Of a stretch of 64,000 nucleotides of DNA, positions 24,848 through 34,085 are shown piece by piece. Origin of the DNA: Hymenobacter mellowenesis (GTDB lineage: Bacteria > Bacteroidota > Bacteroidia > Cytophagales > Hymenobacteraceae); contig NZ_JAUQSX010000010.1 in the NCBI RefSeq assembly GCF_030581005.1, positions 186,001 through 250,000 on the forward strand, in the 5' to 3' direction. Position 1 is the stretch's first letter. Each line of letters opens with the position of its first letter. The notes under the pieces are model-generated. The model did not search any database, was not told the DNA's origin, and saw only the letters and a list, made by a program, of their open reading frames with translations. Position numbers and translations under genes: made by a program.

Positions 24848-27800
24848 GTGCAAGTAGCTGACTTTCTTCGCCTCTATCGTCTTTCGCCCGAGCTGCAGGT
24901 GCTGGCCTCACGCCTGCGCGAAGCCGCCAAGCCCAACCCCGGCGGCCTGCGCCTGCACCTGCGCGGCCTGGTGGGCAGCCAGGATGCCGTGGTGGCCGCA
25001 GCGGTGGCGCACGCCCAGCACCCGCACGTATTCATCATGCACGACAAGGACGAGGCGGCGTATTTCCTGGCCGACCTGCAGCACCTGCTACCCGAGGGGC
25101 CGGAGGTACTGCTGTTCCCCAGCTCCTACAAGCGGCCGTATCAGTTCGATGAAACAGAGAATGCCAACGTGCTGATGCGCGCCGAGGCCTTGAACCGCAT
25201 CAACACGACGCGGGCTGCTTCGACCAGCAATAGCGTGTTCATCGTGACCTACCCGGAGGCGCTGACGGAGAAGGTAATTAACCGCCAGAGTTTGGTGAAA
25301 AACACCTTCAACGCCAAGGTGGGCGACAAGCTGGACGTGAATTTCCTAGGCGAGTTGCTGGGCGAATACGACTTTGAGAAGACGGATTTCGTGTACGAGG
25401 CGGGGCAGTACGCCGTGCGCGGCGGCATTGTCGATGTATTCAGCTACGCGAATGAGTTGCCGTTCCGGCTGGAGCTGTTCGGCGATGAAATCGAGAGCAT
25501 CCGGACGTTTAATCCGGAAACGCAGCTGTCGGTTGACCCGCGGCCGAGCATCAGCATTATCCCGAACGTGCAGACCAAGATGCTGACCGAAACGCGGGAG
25601 GCTTTCTTCGAATTTCTGCCCCGCACGGCCTGTATTTGGGTGAAAGACGTGCGCCAGACGCTGGACGTGGTGACCGAGTTATTTGAGAAAGCCGAGGCGA
25701 ATTTCCAGCAGATGTTGAGCGAGGCCGGCGGGATGCAAATCGTGAGCAAGCCGGGCGACTTATTTGAATCGGGCAAGAGCTTCAAGAAGCTGCTCGATGA
25801 GTTCGCGGTGGTGGAATTTGGCAAGCGCTTCCACTTCAAGAATGCCGACACGTTCCAGTTCAGCGCCAAGCCGCAGCCGAGTTTCAACAAGGAATTCGAG
25901 CGGATGGTAAAGAATATCAAGGAAAACCAGCAGCGCAATTTCACCACCATCATCACCGCCGATACCGTGCGTCAGGCCGACCGGCTGCGGACGATTTTCG
26001 ACGAGCTGGACAACAACGTGCAGTTCCAGCACTTGCTGATGGCGCTGCGCGAAGGCTATGTGGATGAGCAGCTGGAACTGGCCGTGTACACCGACCACCA
26101 GCTATTCGAGCGCTATTACCGAGCCCAGGAGGCGCGGAAGTTCTCGAAGAAGAAAGCGCTGACCCTGCGCGAATTGAAAACGCTGCAGCCGGGCGACTAC
26201 GTGACGCACCAGGACTACGGCATTGCGCGATTTGCGGGGCTGACGCAGGTGGAAATCAACGGGCAGATTCAGGAAGCTATTCGGCTGGTGTACCGGGACG
26301 ATGACTTGCTGACGGTCAGCATTCACTCGCTGCACAAGATTGCCAAGTACAGCGGCGCGGAGGGCTCGCCGCCCACCATGAGCAAGCTGGGCTCGCCGGA
26401 GTGGGAGAACAAGAAAAAGTCGGTAAAGAAGAAGGTGAAGGACATCGCGGCCGACCTTATCCGGCTGTATGCCAAGCGCAAGACGGCGCCCGGCTTCGCC
26501 TTTTCCATCGATGGCTTTTTGCAGGCCGAGCTGGAATCGAGCTTCATTTACGAGGACACGCCTGACCAGGCCAAGGCCACCGAGGACGTGAAAAACGATA
26601 TGCAACAGCCCCACCCCATGGACCGGCTGGTGTGCGGCGACGTGGGTTTTGGCAAGACGGAGGTGGCCATTCGGGCCGCCTTCAAGGCTGTGGCCGATGG
26701 CAAGCAGGCGGCCGTGCTGGTGCCCACCACCATTCTGGCGATGCAGCACTACAAGACCTTCCGTGACCGGTTGGCCACGCTGCCGGTGACGGTGGAATAC
26801 ATCAACCGGTTTAAGTCCACGAAGCAGATTAAGGAAACTTTGCAGCGCGTGGCGGAGGGCAAAACCGACATTCTCATTGGCACGCACCGATTGACCAATA
26901 AGGACATTAAGTTTAAAGACCTGGGCATCCTGATTATTGACGAGGAGCAGAAATTCGGCGTCAAGACCAAGGATAAGCTCAAGGAGCTGAAGGTGAACGT
27001 GGACACGCTCACACTCTCGGCCACGCCCATTCCGCGCACGCTGCACTTTTCGCTGATGGGGGCCCGTGACTTGAGCGTAATTGCCACGCCGCCGCCCAAC
27101 CGGCAGCCGGTGAATACGGAACTGCACGTGTATGATGAAATCCTGATTCGGGACGCGGTGGCGCGGGAGTTGAAGCGCGGCGGGCAGGTGTTTTTCGTGC
27201 ACAACCGCGTGAAGGACATCGAGGAGATGGCCGGCACGATTCTGCGGCTGGTGCCGGATGCCAAAATCACCTTCGCCCACGGGCAGATGGACGGCGAGAT
27301 GCTGGAAAAGCGCATGATGAAGTTCGTGGAGGGCGAGTACGACGTGCTGGTTTCGACCAACATCATCGAATCGGGCCTCGACATTCCCAACGCCAACACC
27401 ATCATTATCAACCGCGCCCACCTGGCCGGCCTCTCCGACCTGCACCAGATGCGCGGCCGCGTGGGCCGCTCCAACCGCAAGGCCTACTGCTACCTGCTCA
27501 CGCCGCCGGTAGCCCAGCTGCCGGCCGATGCCCGCAAGCGCCTGAGCACGCTGGAAGAGTTTTCGGACCTCGGCGCGGGCTTCAACGTGGCCATGCGCGA
27601 CCTGGATATTCGCGGCGCGGGCAATTTGCTGGGTGGCGAGCAGTCGGGCTTTATCAACGACCTGGGCTACGAAACCTACCACCAGATTCTGGACGAAGCG
27701 GTGACGGAGCTCAAGGAAACCGAATTCCGCGACCTGTTTCTGGGCGATGCGAACTCGCAGCAGCGCCTGCAGCTGGCGGCCGGCGCGGGCCGTGGGCAGG

Positions 27801-28267
27801 AGTGCAACGTGGAGACGGACCAGCAGGTGCTCATCCCCGAAAAGTACGTGAGCAACGTGTCGGAGCGCCTGCAGCTCTACGCCAAGCTCGACCGCGCCCA
27901 GAAGCCCGAGGAGCTGCGCAAGCTGCTGGCCAGCATGGTCGACCGCTTCGGGCCGATGCCGCCCGAGGTGGAGCAGTTGGCCGACATCGTGCGGCTGCGC
28001 TGGCAGGCCTGCAAGGTGGGCTTCACCAAAATCACGCTCAAACGCGACACGCTGAAAGGCTACCTCGCGGCCGACGACGACCACAAGGCCTACTTCCAGG
28101 GTGAGCAGTTCGGCACCATCCTCAACTACGTGCAGACGCACCCGCGCACGGCCAAGCTCAAGGAGCACAAGGCGCAGCTGATTGTGACGTTTGAGGAAGT
28201 GCGCTCCATTCAGCAGGCCAAGCGCGTGCTGAGCGAGCTGGGCAGCGAAGAGGCGGTGGTGGCGTAA
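24848..28267 (+). CDS. mfd: Transcription-repair coupling factor Mfd
   Basis: An 1139 aa Mfd. Order: UvrB-like N-terminal module (YPEALTEKV, QYAVRGGIVDVFSY), RNA polymerase-interacting CarD-like domain (LQPGDYVTHQDYGIARFAGL), RecG-like translocase with Walker A GDVGFGKTEVA near residue 600, DEEQKFGV (motif II), LSATPIPRTLHFSL (motif III) and RGRVGRSNRKAYCYLL (motif VI), then the C-terminal TRCF domain that masks the UvrA site. It removes RNA polymerase stalled at lesions and recruits UvrAB. The start is a GTG; no ATG nearby would give a full N-terminus. Confidence 0.95.
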   Translation: MQVADFLRLYRLSPELQVLASRLREAAKPNPGGLRLHLRGLVGSQDAVVAAAVAHAQHPHVFIMHDKDEAAYFLADLQHLLPEGPEVLLFPSSYKRPYQFDETENANVLMRAEALNRINTTRAASTSNSVFIVTYPEALTEKVINRQSLVKNTFNAKVGDKLDVNFLGELLGEYDFEKTDFVYEAGQYAVRGGIVDVFSYANELPFRLELFGDEIESIRTFNPETQLSVDPRPSISIIPNVQTKMLTETREAFFEFLPRTACIWVKDVRQTLDVVTELFEKAEANFQQMLSEAGGMQIVSKPGDLFESGKSFKKLLDEFAVVEFGKRFHFKNADTFQFSAKPQPSFNKEFERMVKNIKENQQRNFTTIITADTVRQADRLRTIFDELDNNVQFQHLLMALREGYVDEQLELAVYTDHQLFERYYRAQEARKFSKKKALTLRELKTLQPGDYVTHQDYGIARFAGLTQVEINGQIQEAIRLVYRDDDLLTVSIHSLHKIAKYSGAEGSPPTMSKLGSPEWENKKKSVKKKVKDIAADLIRLYAKRKTAPGFAFSIDGFLQAELESSFIYEDTPDQAKATEDVKNDMQQPHPMDRLVCGDVGFGKTEVAIRAAFKAVADGKQAAVLVPTTILAMQHYKTFRDRLATLPVTVEYINRFKSTKQIKETLQRVAEGKTDILIGTHRLTNKDIKFKDLGILIIDEEQKFGVKTKDKLKELKVNVDTLTLSATPIPRTLHFSLMGARDLSVIATPPPNRQPVNTELHVYDEILIRDAVARELKRGGQVFFVHNRVKDIEEMAGTILRLVPDAKITFAHGQMDGEMLEKRMMKFVEGEYDVLVSTNIIESGLDIPNANTIIINRAHLAGLSDLHQMRGRVGRSNRKAYCYLLTPPVAQLPADARKRLSTLEEFSDLGAGFNVAMRDLDIRGAGNLLGGEQSGFINDLGYETYHQILDEAVTELKETEFRDLFLGDANSQQRLQLAAGAGRGQECNVETDQQVLIPEKYVSNVSERLQLYAKLDRAQKPEELRKLLASMVDRFGPMPPEVEQLADIVRLRWQACKVGFTKITLKRDTLKGYLAADDDHKAYFQGEQFGTILNYVQTHPRTAKLKEHKAQLIVTFEEVRSIQQAKRVLSELGSEEAVVA

Positions 28268-28277
28268 CCGCTCCGTC

Positions 28278-28441
28278 TGACGTGGCGCCTCACGGGACCC
28301 CTCTGGGGCGGCCCCTCTCCCGAAGGAGAGGGGTGCCAGTCGTCACCTAAAGACTTGATTTAACACCAACTTTTCACCTCAAGCCAAACTGGTGCCCCCC
28401 CTCCTTCGGGAGAGGGGGGCAGGGGATGAGGCGCCACGTCA
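28278..28441. repeat. Long palindrome with CCCCTCTCC core
   Basis: Outer arms TGACGTGGCGCCTCA and TGAGGCGCCACGTCA are exact complements. Inside are CCCCTCTCCCGAAGGAGAGGGG on one side (itself a hairpin) and a matching CTCCTTCGGGAGAGG unit on the other, separated by about 60 nt of AT-richer sequence. It lies between mfd and the DUF6624 gene. A related GAGAGGGG element is at 49313-49426. Confidence 0.85.
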
Positions 28442-28460
28442 GGTTGCAACATTCATTACT

Positions 28461-29150
28461 ATGAAACTCCTGCTCCTTTCGCTCCTCGCGCTACTCCCGC
28501 AACTGGCCGTCGCCCAGGCCCCGCCGACGAACCCGCGCCTCAAGCACGAGCTCGACAGCATCTACGCCGTGGACCAGAAGTGGCGCGGCCTGCTCTTCGA
28601 CCCGCGCCAGCGCTTCCGCCCCGACTCAGTGGCCCGGGCGCTGGGCGTGACGCGCGAGAGCCTGCCCACCTACATTCCGCGCCAGATGATGCGGACGGAC
28701 TCGGCCAACCAGGTGCGAGTGAAGCAGCTACTGAAGCAGTACGGCTACCCCGGCAAGTCGCTGGTAGGCGAGCCAACCAACGAGGCCGCGTGGTACGTCA
28801 TCCAGCATTCCAACGACATCGACCGCTACCTGCCGCTCATCAAAAAAGCGGCTAGCAAAGGCGAATTGCCCTTTTACCTTTACGCCCAAATGCTGGACCG
28901 CCAGCTCATGCGCCGGGGCAAAGAGCAGCTTTACGGCACCCAGGCCATGGGCTACAACGTGCTGAACCCCGCCACCGGCCGCCGCGAGGGGCAACGGCCG
29001 TTTGTGTGGCCCATCCGGGACGCGGCCGAAGTGAATGCCCGCCGCCAAAAGGCCGGTTTCAAGAACACCGTGGAGCAGAATGCGGCCCTCATGGGCATTT
29101 CCTATCGCGTGGTCACCTTGCAGGAAGTGGCCAAAATGCCTAAAAACTGA
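28461..29150 (+). CDS. DUF6624 domain secreted protein
   Basis: A 229 aa protein with a signal peptide ending near AVAQA. The mature part resembles DUF6624: AWYVIQHSNDIDRYLPLIKKA, the LYAQMLDRQLMRRGKEQLYGTQ segment and VEQNAALMGI near the end. No catalytic motif is known for the family. ATG 28461 gives a clean signal peptide; an upstream in-frame start would be coded by the palindromic repeat. It is transcribed away from mfd, in the same direction, but the 193-nt repeat-filled gap makes a separate promoter likely. Confidence 0.75.
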   Translation: MKLLLLSLLALLPQLAVAQAPPTNPRLKHELDSIYAVDQKWRGLLFDPRQRFRPDSVARALGVTRESLPTYIPRQMMRTDSANQVRVKQLLKQYGYPGKSLVGEPTNEAAWYVIQHSNDIDRYLPLIKKAASKGELPFYLYAQMLDRQLMRRGKEQLYGTQAMGYNVLNPATGRREGQRPFVWPIRDAAEVNARRQKAGFKNTVEQNAALMGISYRVVTLQEVAKMPKN

Positions 29151-29152
29151 TT

Positions 29153-29253
29153 GAACGTCATGCAAAGCGCAGAAGCATCTTCACCACACAATGCAATCCA
29201 ATTAATAGAATTACTGCTGTGGGCAAGATGCTTCGTTGCACGCTGCATGACGG
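29153..29253. repeat. Family A palindrome, degenerate copy 5
   Basis: GAACGTCATGCAAAGCGC / GCACGCTGCATGACG outer arms and GAAGCATCTT / CAAGATGCTTC inner arms, with several mismatches. It lies between two co-directional genes and is the most decayed of the nine copies. Confidence 0.8.
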
Positions 29254-29284
29254 CCTGAATTTCTCTAAATACCCCGACTACCCC

Positions 29285-29737
29285 ATGACCATCCGCTGGC
29301 ACTGCATCGCCTTTGAATCGTTTCCGCCCCTCATTCTCTACGACGTGCTGCGCCTGCGCTCCGAGGTGTTCGTGGTGGAGCAAAACTGTGCCTTCCAGGA
29401 CATTGACCGGCAGGACCTCGACGCCTACCACCTGCTGGGCTACAACGAGGCCGGCGAGCTGGCCGCCTACGCCCGGCTCTTCGACGCGGGCAAGAGCTAC
29501 GCCGAGGCCAGCATCGGCCGCGTCATCGTGGCGGCGCCCTACCGCAGCTTCGGTTTGGGCCGCGAGTTGATGCGCCAGGCCCTGCTGCATTCGGATGCCT
29601 TATTTGGCCCGCAGCCCAACAAGATTGGTGCCCAGCAGCATCTAGAGGCCTTTTACAACGGGTTCGGCTACGAGCAGTGTGGCCCGATGTACGTGGAGGA
29701 CGGTATTCCGCACATTCCGATGCTGCGGCGGGCGTAG
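29285..29737 (+). CDS. ElaA-like GNAT acetyltransferase
   Basis: A 150 aa GNAT protein with the ElaA pattern: LRLRSEVFVVEQNCAFQDIDRQD near the N-terminus, then IGRVIVAAPYRSFGLGRELM (acetyl-CoA motif) and IGAQQHLEAFYNGFGYEQCG. ElaA relatives are small stand-alone acetyltransferases; the substrate is not established. ATG 29285 gives the family N-terminus, while a start at 29219 would lie in the palindrome. Confidence 0.85.
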   Translation: MTIRWHCIAFESFPPLILYDVLRLRSEVFVVEQNCAFQDIDRQDLDAYHLLGYNEAGELAAYARLFDAGKSYAEASIGRVIVAAPYRSFGLGRELMRQALLHSDALFGPQPNKIGAQQHLEAFYNGFGYEQCGPMYVEDGIPHIPMLRRA

Positions 29738-29796
29738 CCAAATAATTGGAATTTGCGTACTTCGCATTCCCTTACGGCTGCTCTTATTTTCGCCTT

Positions 29797-31269
29797 ATGC
29801 CCGCCCTTGCATCGGACTTGTCGTCCGTTTTTAGCGCCCTGCCCAGCACCTGCGTGCTGCTTTCGCCCGAATTCATTGTTGAAGCCGCCAGTGAAAGCTA
29901 CCTGGCCGTCTCCGGCAAGTCGCGCGCCGAGCTCATTGGGCGCTACCTCTTCGACGTTTTTCCCGACAACCCCAACGACCCGGCGGCGCATTCCGTGGCC
30001 GACGTGCGGGCCGCCCTGGCCCAGGTAGTGGCCACCGGCCAGCCCAACGAGCTGCCCGTGCAGCTTTACGCCCTAGCCGACCCGGCCAACCCCGGGCAGT
30101 TTATCGAGCACTACTGGCAGTCGCGCAACACGCCGGTGCACGACGAGCAGGGCCGCGTGACGCACATCATCCAAACCGTGGTCAACATCACGGCCGAAAC
30201 CCAGGCCGCCGCCCGGCTGCACGACGCGCAGGTGCGCGAGCAGGCCGTCCGCGAAGCCGCCGAACGGCAGCGCGGCGAGCTGACCCGCATTTTTGAGCAA
30301 GCCCCCGTGGCCATCGCCACCTACCGCGGCCCCAACTACATCATCGAGTTTGCCAACCCGCTGGTGTGCGAGCTGTGGGGCCGCAAACAGGCCGACATCA
30401 TTGGCAAGGGCCTGTTTGAGGCACTTCCGGAGGTGGCCGGCATGGGCTACGAGGAGTTGCTCGATGGGGTGATGGCCACCGGTGAGCCCTACGTGGCTCA
30501 CGGCATGGAAGCCCAGCACGACCGCAACGGCCACCGCGAAACCGTGTACTGGGACTTTGTTTACGTACCGCTCTACGAAGACAACGGCAGCATTTACGGC
30601 GCCATGGTGGTGGCCACCGAAGTAACCGAGCAGGTGCAGGCCCGCAAAAAAATTCAGGAGCTCAACGACCAGCTCGCGGCCGTGAACCAAGCCCTGCAGG
30701 AAAGCAACGCCGAGCTGCTCACCAATCAGGAAGAGGTGCTGAAAGTGCAGCAGCTCCTAGAAGGCAACGTGGCCGAGCGCACTCAACAACTGCAAAGCGC
30801 CCTGTCCGAAGCCGAGCAGCACCGCACGGCGCTGGCGCAGCAGCAGGATTTGCTCAGCCAGATTTTGGGGCAGGTACCGGCGGGTATCGCCACGCTGGCC
30901 GGGCCCGAGCACCGGTTTTCGTTTATAAACGAGCATTACCAAATGCTGTCGGGCCGCCGGGCGCAGGTGGGGCTGACCGCCGCCGAGGTGTTCCCCGAAG
31001 CCGTGGAGCAAGGCTTTATCGGCTTACTCGACCAGGTATACGCCACGGGTACCCCCTTCCAGGGCCGCGACATGCCCGTGCAGCTCGCCGACCCCGCCTC
31101 CGGCCAGCTGATAAGCCGCCACATCGATTTCACGTACCAGCCGCTGCTCAACGACCAAAACCAGACGCTGGGCATCCTGGCTTTCATCGTGGATGTGACC
31201 GATAAGGTGCTAGCCCGGCAGCAGGCCGAAGCGCTGCAGGCGCAGCTGCGCGGCGGGAGTGCTGGCTAG
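29797..31269 (+). CDS. Three-PAS protein without an output domain
   Basis: A 490 aa soluble protein made of three PAS folds. PAS1 (~10-130) ends in VVNITAET; PAS2 (~165-285, IFEQAPVAIATYRGPNY) ends in VATEVTEQVQARKKI; a coiled coil follows (NQALQESNAELLTNQEEV, AERTQQLQSALSEAEQ), then PAS3 (~360-480, GQVPAGIATLAGPEHRFSF). It ends with LARQQAEALQAQLRGG where a histidine kinase would normally start. The PAS units are close relatives of those in the nine-PAS kinase at 55370. It could be a signalling partner that works by dimerisation, or a truncated kinase. No membrane segment is seen. Confidence 0.85.
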   Translation: MPALASDLSSVFSALPSTCVLLSPEFIVEAASESYLAVSGKSRAELIGRYLFDVFPDNPNDPAAHSVADVRAALAQVVATGQPNELPVQLYALADPANPGQFIEHYWQSRNTPVHDEQGRVTHIIQTVVNITAETQAAARLHDAQVREQAVREAAERQRGELTRIFEQAPVAIATYRGPNYIIEFANPLVCELWGRKQADIIGKGLFEALPEVAGMGYEELLDGVMATGEPYVAHGMEAQHDRNGHRETVYWDFVYVPLYEDNGSIYGAMVVATEVTEQVQARKKIQELNDQLAAVNQALQESNAELLTNQEEVLKVQQLLEGNVAERTQQLQSALSEAEQHRTALAQQQDLLSQILGQVPAGIATLAGPEHRFSFINEHYQMLSGRRAQVGLTAAEVFPEAVEQGFIGLLDQVYATGTPFQGRDMPVQLADPASGQLISRHIDFTYQPLLNDQNQTLGILAFIVDVTDKVLARQQAEALQAQLRGGSAG

Positions 31270-31290
31270 GCCATATGAGCACGAAATCAG

Positions 31291-31388
31291 AACGGTCATG
31301 CTGAGCGCAGTCGAAGCATCTCTACCGCAGCAGTAAATCAATTACTTGTTGCGGTAGAGATGCTTCGACTGCGCTCAGCATGACCGTT
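31291..31388. repeat. Family A palindrome, copy 6
   Basis: Arms AACGGTCATGCTGAGCGCAG / CTGCGCTCAGCATGACCGTT, extended through GAAGCATCTCTACCGCA, essentially perfect over about 39 nt. It sits between convergent gene ends. Confidence 0.92.
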
Positions 31389-31408
31389 TTTGTTGGACCG
31401 TCAAACAA

Positions 31409-32113
31409 CTATACCGCGCAGCCGTCCGGCCCGCAGGCGTCGCCGTCGGCCAGCGAAACCAGGGCCGGTTTGGCGGGCTTGAACTCTTCGTAAACCTTCT
31501 CCAATACCTCAGCAAACAGCTCGCTGGGCTGGGCGCCCGACACGGCGTATTTGTCCTCAAACACGAAGAAGGGCACCCCGCGCACGTTGATTTGCTGGGC
31601 GTGGTACTCGTCGAGGCGCACGGCTTCGGCGTAGGTACCGGCCGTGAGGGCGGCGCGGCTTTCGGTGGCATCGAGGCCGACTTCGGTGCCGAGTTTTACC
31701 AGCGTGTCGAGGTCGCCCACGTTCTGGCCTTCGAGGTAGTAGGCGGCCATCAGGCGCTCCTTGGTGGCATCCTGCCGGCCGTGGTGGGCGCCGAGGTGGA
31801 TGAGCTGATGGGCCAGAAAGGTATTGGCCGGAATGACGTTGTCGAAGTCATAATTCAGGCCCACTTCCTTGGCCACGCCGGTCATGTAGTCGTTCATTTT
31901 CCGCCCCTCGGCTGGTGAAACGCCCTTTTTCTTGGCGAGGTAGTCGTGAATGGTTTCGCCGGGCACGGGCTCAAAATCGGGGTTCAGCTCGAAGCTGTGC
32001 CACACCACTTCCACTTCGTCGCGGTGCGGGAAGGCTTTGAGGGCATTTTCAAACTTGCGCTTGCCGACGTAGCAGAACGGGCAAACGACATCGGACCAGA
32101 TTTCAACTTTCAT
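31409..32113 (-). CDS. DsbA family oxidoreductase, FrnE-like
   Basis: A 234 aa thioredoxin-fold protein with an inserted helical domain. The active site CPFC is in EIWSDVVCPFCYVGKRKFE; the cis-Pro loop is RGVPFFVFEDKYAVSGAQP. There is no signal peptide, so it is cytoplasmic, as for FrnE/2-hydroxychromene isomerase-like members. A second Cys pair at the C-terminus (CGPDGC) is unusual and may act in redox relay or metal binding. FrnE of Deinococcus is a cytoplasmic disulfide isomerase linked to oxidative stress. It is divergent from the aldo/keto reductase gene. Confidence 0.88.
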   Translation of the reverse strand: MKVEIWSDVVCPFCYVGKRKFENALKAFPHRDEVEVVWHSFELNPDFEPVPGETIHDYLAKKKGVSPAEGRKMNDYMTGVAKEVGLNYDFDNVIPANTFLAHQLIHLGAHHGRQDATKERLMAAYYLEGQNVGDLDTLVKLGTEVGLDATESRAALTAGTYAEAVRLDEYHAQQINVRGVPFFVFEDKYAVSGAQPSELFAEVLEKVYEEFKPAKPALVSLADGDACGPDGCAV

Positions 32114-32187
32114 ATCGTTGGGAGTTTTAAGGGCAATGGAAGGAGCTAGAAGAAACTGACGGGGCGAAAAGTTTTGGGGGCGGCAGC

Positions 32188-32311
32188 GAACAAGAAGAAC
32201 GTCATGCTGAGCCCAGCCGAAGCATCTTGCTTGTGGTAGTAATCCAATCGTTGAGTTTACTGCTGCACGCGAGATGCTTCGGCTGGGCTCAGCATGACGT
32301 TCTTCTTGTTC
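32188..32311. repeat. Family A palindrome, copy 7 (extended arms, between divergent genes)
   Basis: Outer arms are extended with GAACAAGAAGAACGTC matched by GACGTTCTTCTTGTTC, then the GCTGAGCCCAGCCGAAGC variant, each arm matching the other. Unlike most copies it lies between two divergent gene starts (DsbA-like and aldo/keto reductase), so it could interfere with or define promoters rather than end transcripts. Confidence 0.92.
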
Positions 32312-32396
32312 TATTCACAACCTTCGCCCCGAAAGCCCGGTTAAGAACCCCGGCCCCAACGTGGCCACCTCCCATTCAACCAGACCAAAACTCCTC

Positions 32397-33395
32397 ATGG
32401 AATTTCAAGAATTAGGCAACTCCGGCGTCACCGTTTCGCGCATCACCTTTGGCAGCTGGGCAGCCGGCGGCTGGATGTGGGGCGGCACCGAGCAGAACGA
32501 CGCCGTGGGCGCCATCCGCGCCAGCTACGACCTGGGCGTGACCAGCATCGACACCGCGCCGGTGTACGGCATGGGCTTCAGCGAGGAAATCGTGGGCGAA
32601 GCCATCAAAAGCCTGCCGCGCGACAAAGTGCAGATTCTGACCAAATTCGGCATGCGCTGGGACTTGGCCAAGGGCGATTTCGCCATGAAAACCAAGGACA
32701 ACGACGGCCACGACCTCGACGTGTACAAGTACGCCGGCCGCGACAGCATCATCCGGGAATGCGAAAACAGCCTGCGCCGACTCGGCACCGACTACATCGA
32801 CCTCTACCAGCAGCACTGGCCCGACGTGACCACGCCGATTGACGAAACCATGGAGGCCCTGAGCCGCCTCATCGAGCAGGGCAAGGTGCGGGCCGCCGGC
32901 GTGAGCAACTACTCGGTGGCCCAGATGCAGGAAGCCGAAAAAACCATCAAGCTGGCTTCGAATCAAGTGCCCTACAGCATGGTGCGGCGCGACATTGAGG
33001 CCGATGTAGTGCCGTACTGCATCGAAAACCACAAGGCCATTCTGGTGTACAGCCCGTTGCAGCTGGGCCTATTGACCGGCAAGATGAAACCCGGCCAACA
33101 GTTCAACGAAGGCGACCTGCGCAACGGCAACCGTTTTTTCACGCCCGAAAACGTGAAGCGCGTGAACAGCATGCTGAACAAAATCCGCCCGCTGGCCGAA
33201 ACCAAAAACGCCACCCTCAGCCAGCTCGTGCTGCGCTGGACGCTGGCGCAGCCCGGCATCTCGGTAGCGCTGGTGGGCGCCCGCAACCCCGAGCAGGCCG
33301 TGCAAAACGCCCGCGCCATGGATTTTCAGCTCACGTTTGAGGAGGTCGATTTCATCAACAAGCAGCTGCGCGAGCTGACGCCGGCGGCGGGTTGA
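32397..33395 (+). CDS. Aldo/keto reductase
   Basis: A 332 aa TIM-barrel aldo/keto reductase. The catalytic tetrad is visible in order: Asp in SIDTAPVYG, Tyr in the same motif, Lys in ILTKFGMRW and His in YQQHWPD. The C-terminal NADPH-binding part reads VALVGARNPEQAVQNARAM. It resembles AKR11/AKR12-type enzymes (YghZ/IolS-like) that reduce aldehydes or sugars. ATG 32397 gives MEFQELGNSGVTVSRI, the normal start of this group. Confidence 0.92.
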   Translation: MEFQELGNSGVTVSRITFGSWAAGGWMWGGTEQNDAVGAIRASYDLGVTSIDTAPVYGMGFSEEIVGEAIKSLPRDKVQILTKFGMRWDLAKGDFAMKTKDNDGHDLDVYKYAGRDSIIRECENSLRRLGTDYIDLYQQHWPDVTTPIDETMEALSRLIEQGKVRAAGVSNYSVAQMQEAEKTIKLASNQVPYSMVRRDIEADVVPYCIENHKAILVYSPLQLGLLTGKMKPGQQFNEGDLRNGNRFFTPENVKRVNSMLNKIRPLAETKNATLSQLVLRWTLAQPGISVALVGARNPEQAVQNARAMDFQLTFEEVDFINKQLRELTPAAG

Positions 33396-33411
33396 GATGG
33401 GCCTCAAACCA

Positions 33412-33996
33412 TTATAGAATTCGGGAGCAGGCGGCTTGGTATAGTTCGGGCGTCAACTTATTGCCCTTGATTTTCATGGGTAATAAGATAATTAGCGGGG
33501 CCGTTCTTTTTATGGACTGCAGGTAGTTACGAACCGAGTAAGTACCGGTGGCTGCATGAACGACCACCGACTCCGGGGCCACCGATTCAGGAAATTTCGC
33601 CAGCTGGAGCAGCTTTTTTGCCGCTTCATCGACGGTGGAATCAGAGAAAAAGAGCGGGTCATAGCCCACGAGCAGCATGGCGGGGTCGGCCGGGTTGGGC
33701 CGGTGGGTAACCACGGTCACGCAGGTGCGTTGTGGATGCTGATTATTCTTTTCCCGGTTCACACACTCCGCGAATTTCATGGCCAGCAAAACATCCTGGC
33801 TGGGCTCGTAGAATATTTTTTTGGTGTCGGCGGCTTCCGCACAGGTCCATGGCACGTCGAGTGAAAGCGCTTGCAGCACGTTTTTGGGCGACGATATCAG
33901 GTTTTCGGAGCTGTCCAGATTCTCCCGACTGGGTTCGCCACAGCCCATGGCCATGAGCAGACAGCTTGTAAAAAACCATGCCTTCCGGTGCCTCAT
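33412..33996 (-). CDS. Hypothetical lipoprotein
   Basis: A 194 aa protein with a short signal peptide and lipobox (LLMAMGC), so probably a membrane-anchored lipoprotein. The mature part has two Cys (WTCAEAADTKK and KFAECVNREK), a central TVVTHRPNPADPAMLLVGYDP strand-rich region and a C-terminal LIILLPMKIKGNKLTPELYQ. I do not recognise a family. It is tail to tail with the aldo/keto reductase and divergent from proB. Confidence 0.65.
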   Translation of the reverse strand: MRHRKAWFFTSCLLMAMGCGEPSRENLDSSENLISSPKNVLQALSLDVPWTCAEAADTKKIFYEPSQDVLLAMKFAECVNREKNNQHPQRTCVTVVTHRPNPADPAMLLVGYDPLFFSDSTVDEAAKKLLQLAKFPESVAPESVVVHAATGTYSVRNYLQSIKRTAPLIILLPMKIKGNKLTPELYQAACSRIL

Positions 33997-34085
33997 GGCC
34001 TAAATATAAGCCGATTATCAGTGCTACAGGGTTGTTGCTCGCCTGATGAGGCCGCCAGCAAAACGCCGCCGTTACCCCTCGGCTC

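Noticed and set aside
26102..28168. Long minus-strand open frame (688 codons) opposite mfd
   Set aside because: It lies fully antisense to a certain mfd gene; long antisense frames are expected at this GC content, and the residues are His/Val/Gly-rich without any domain.
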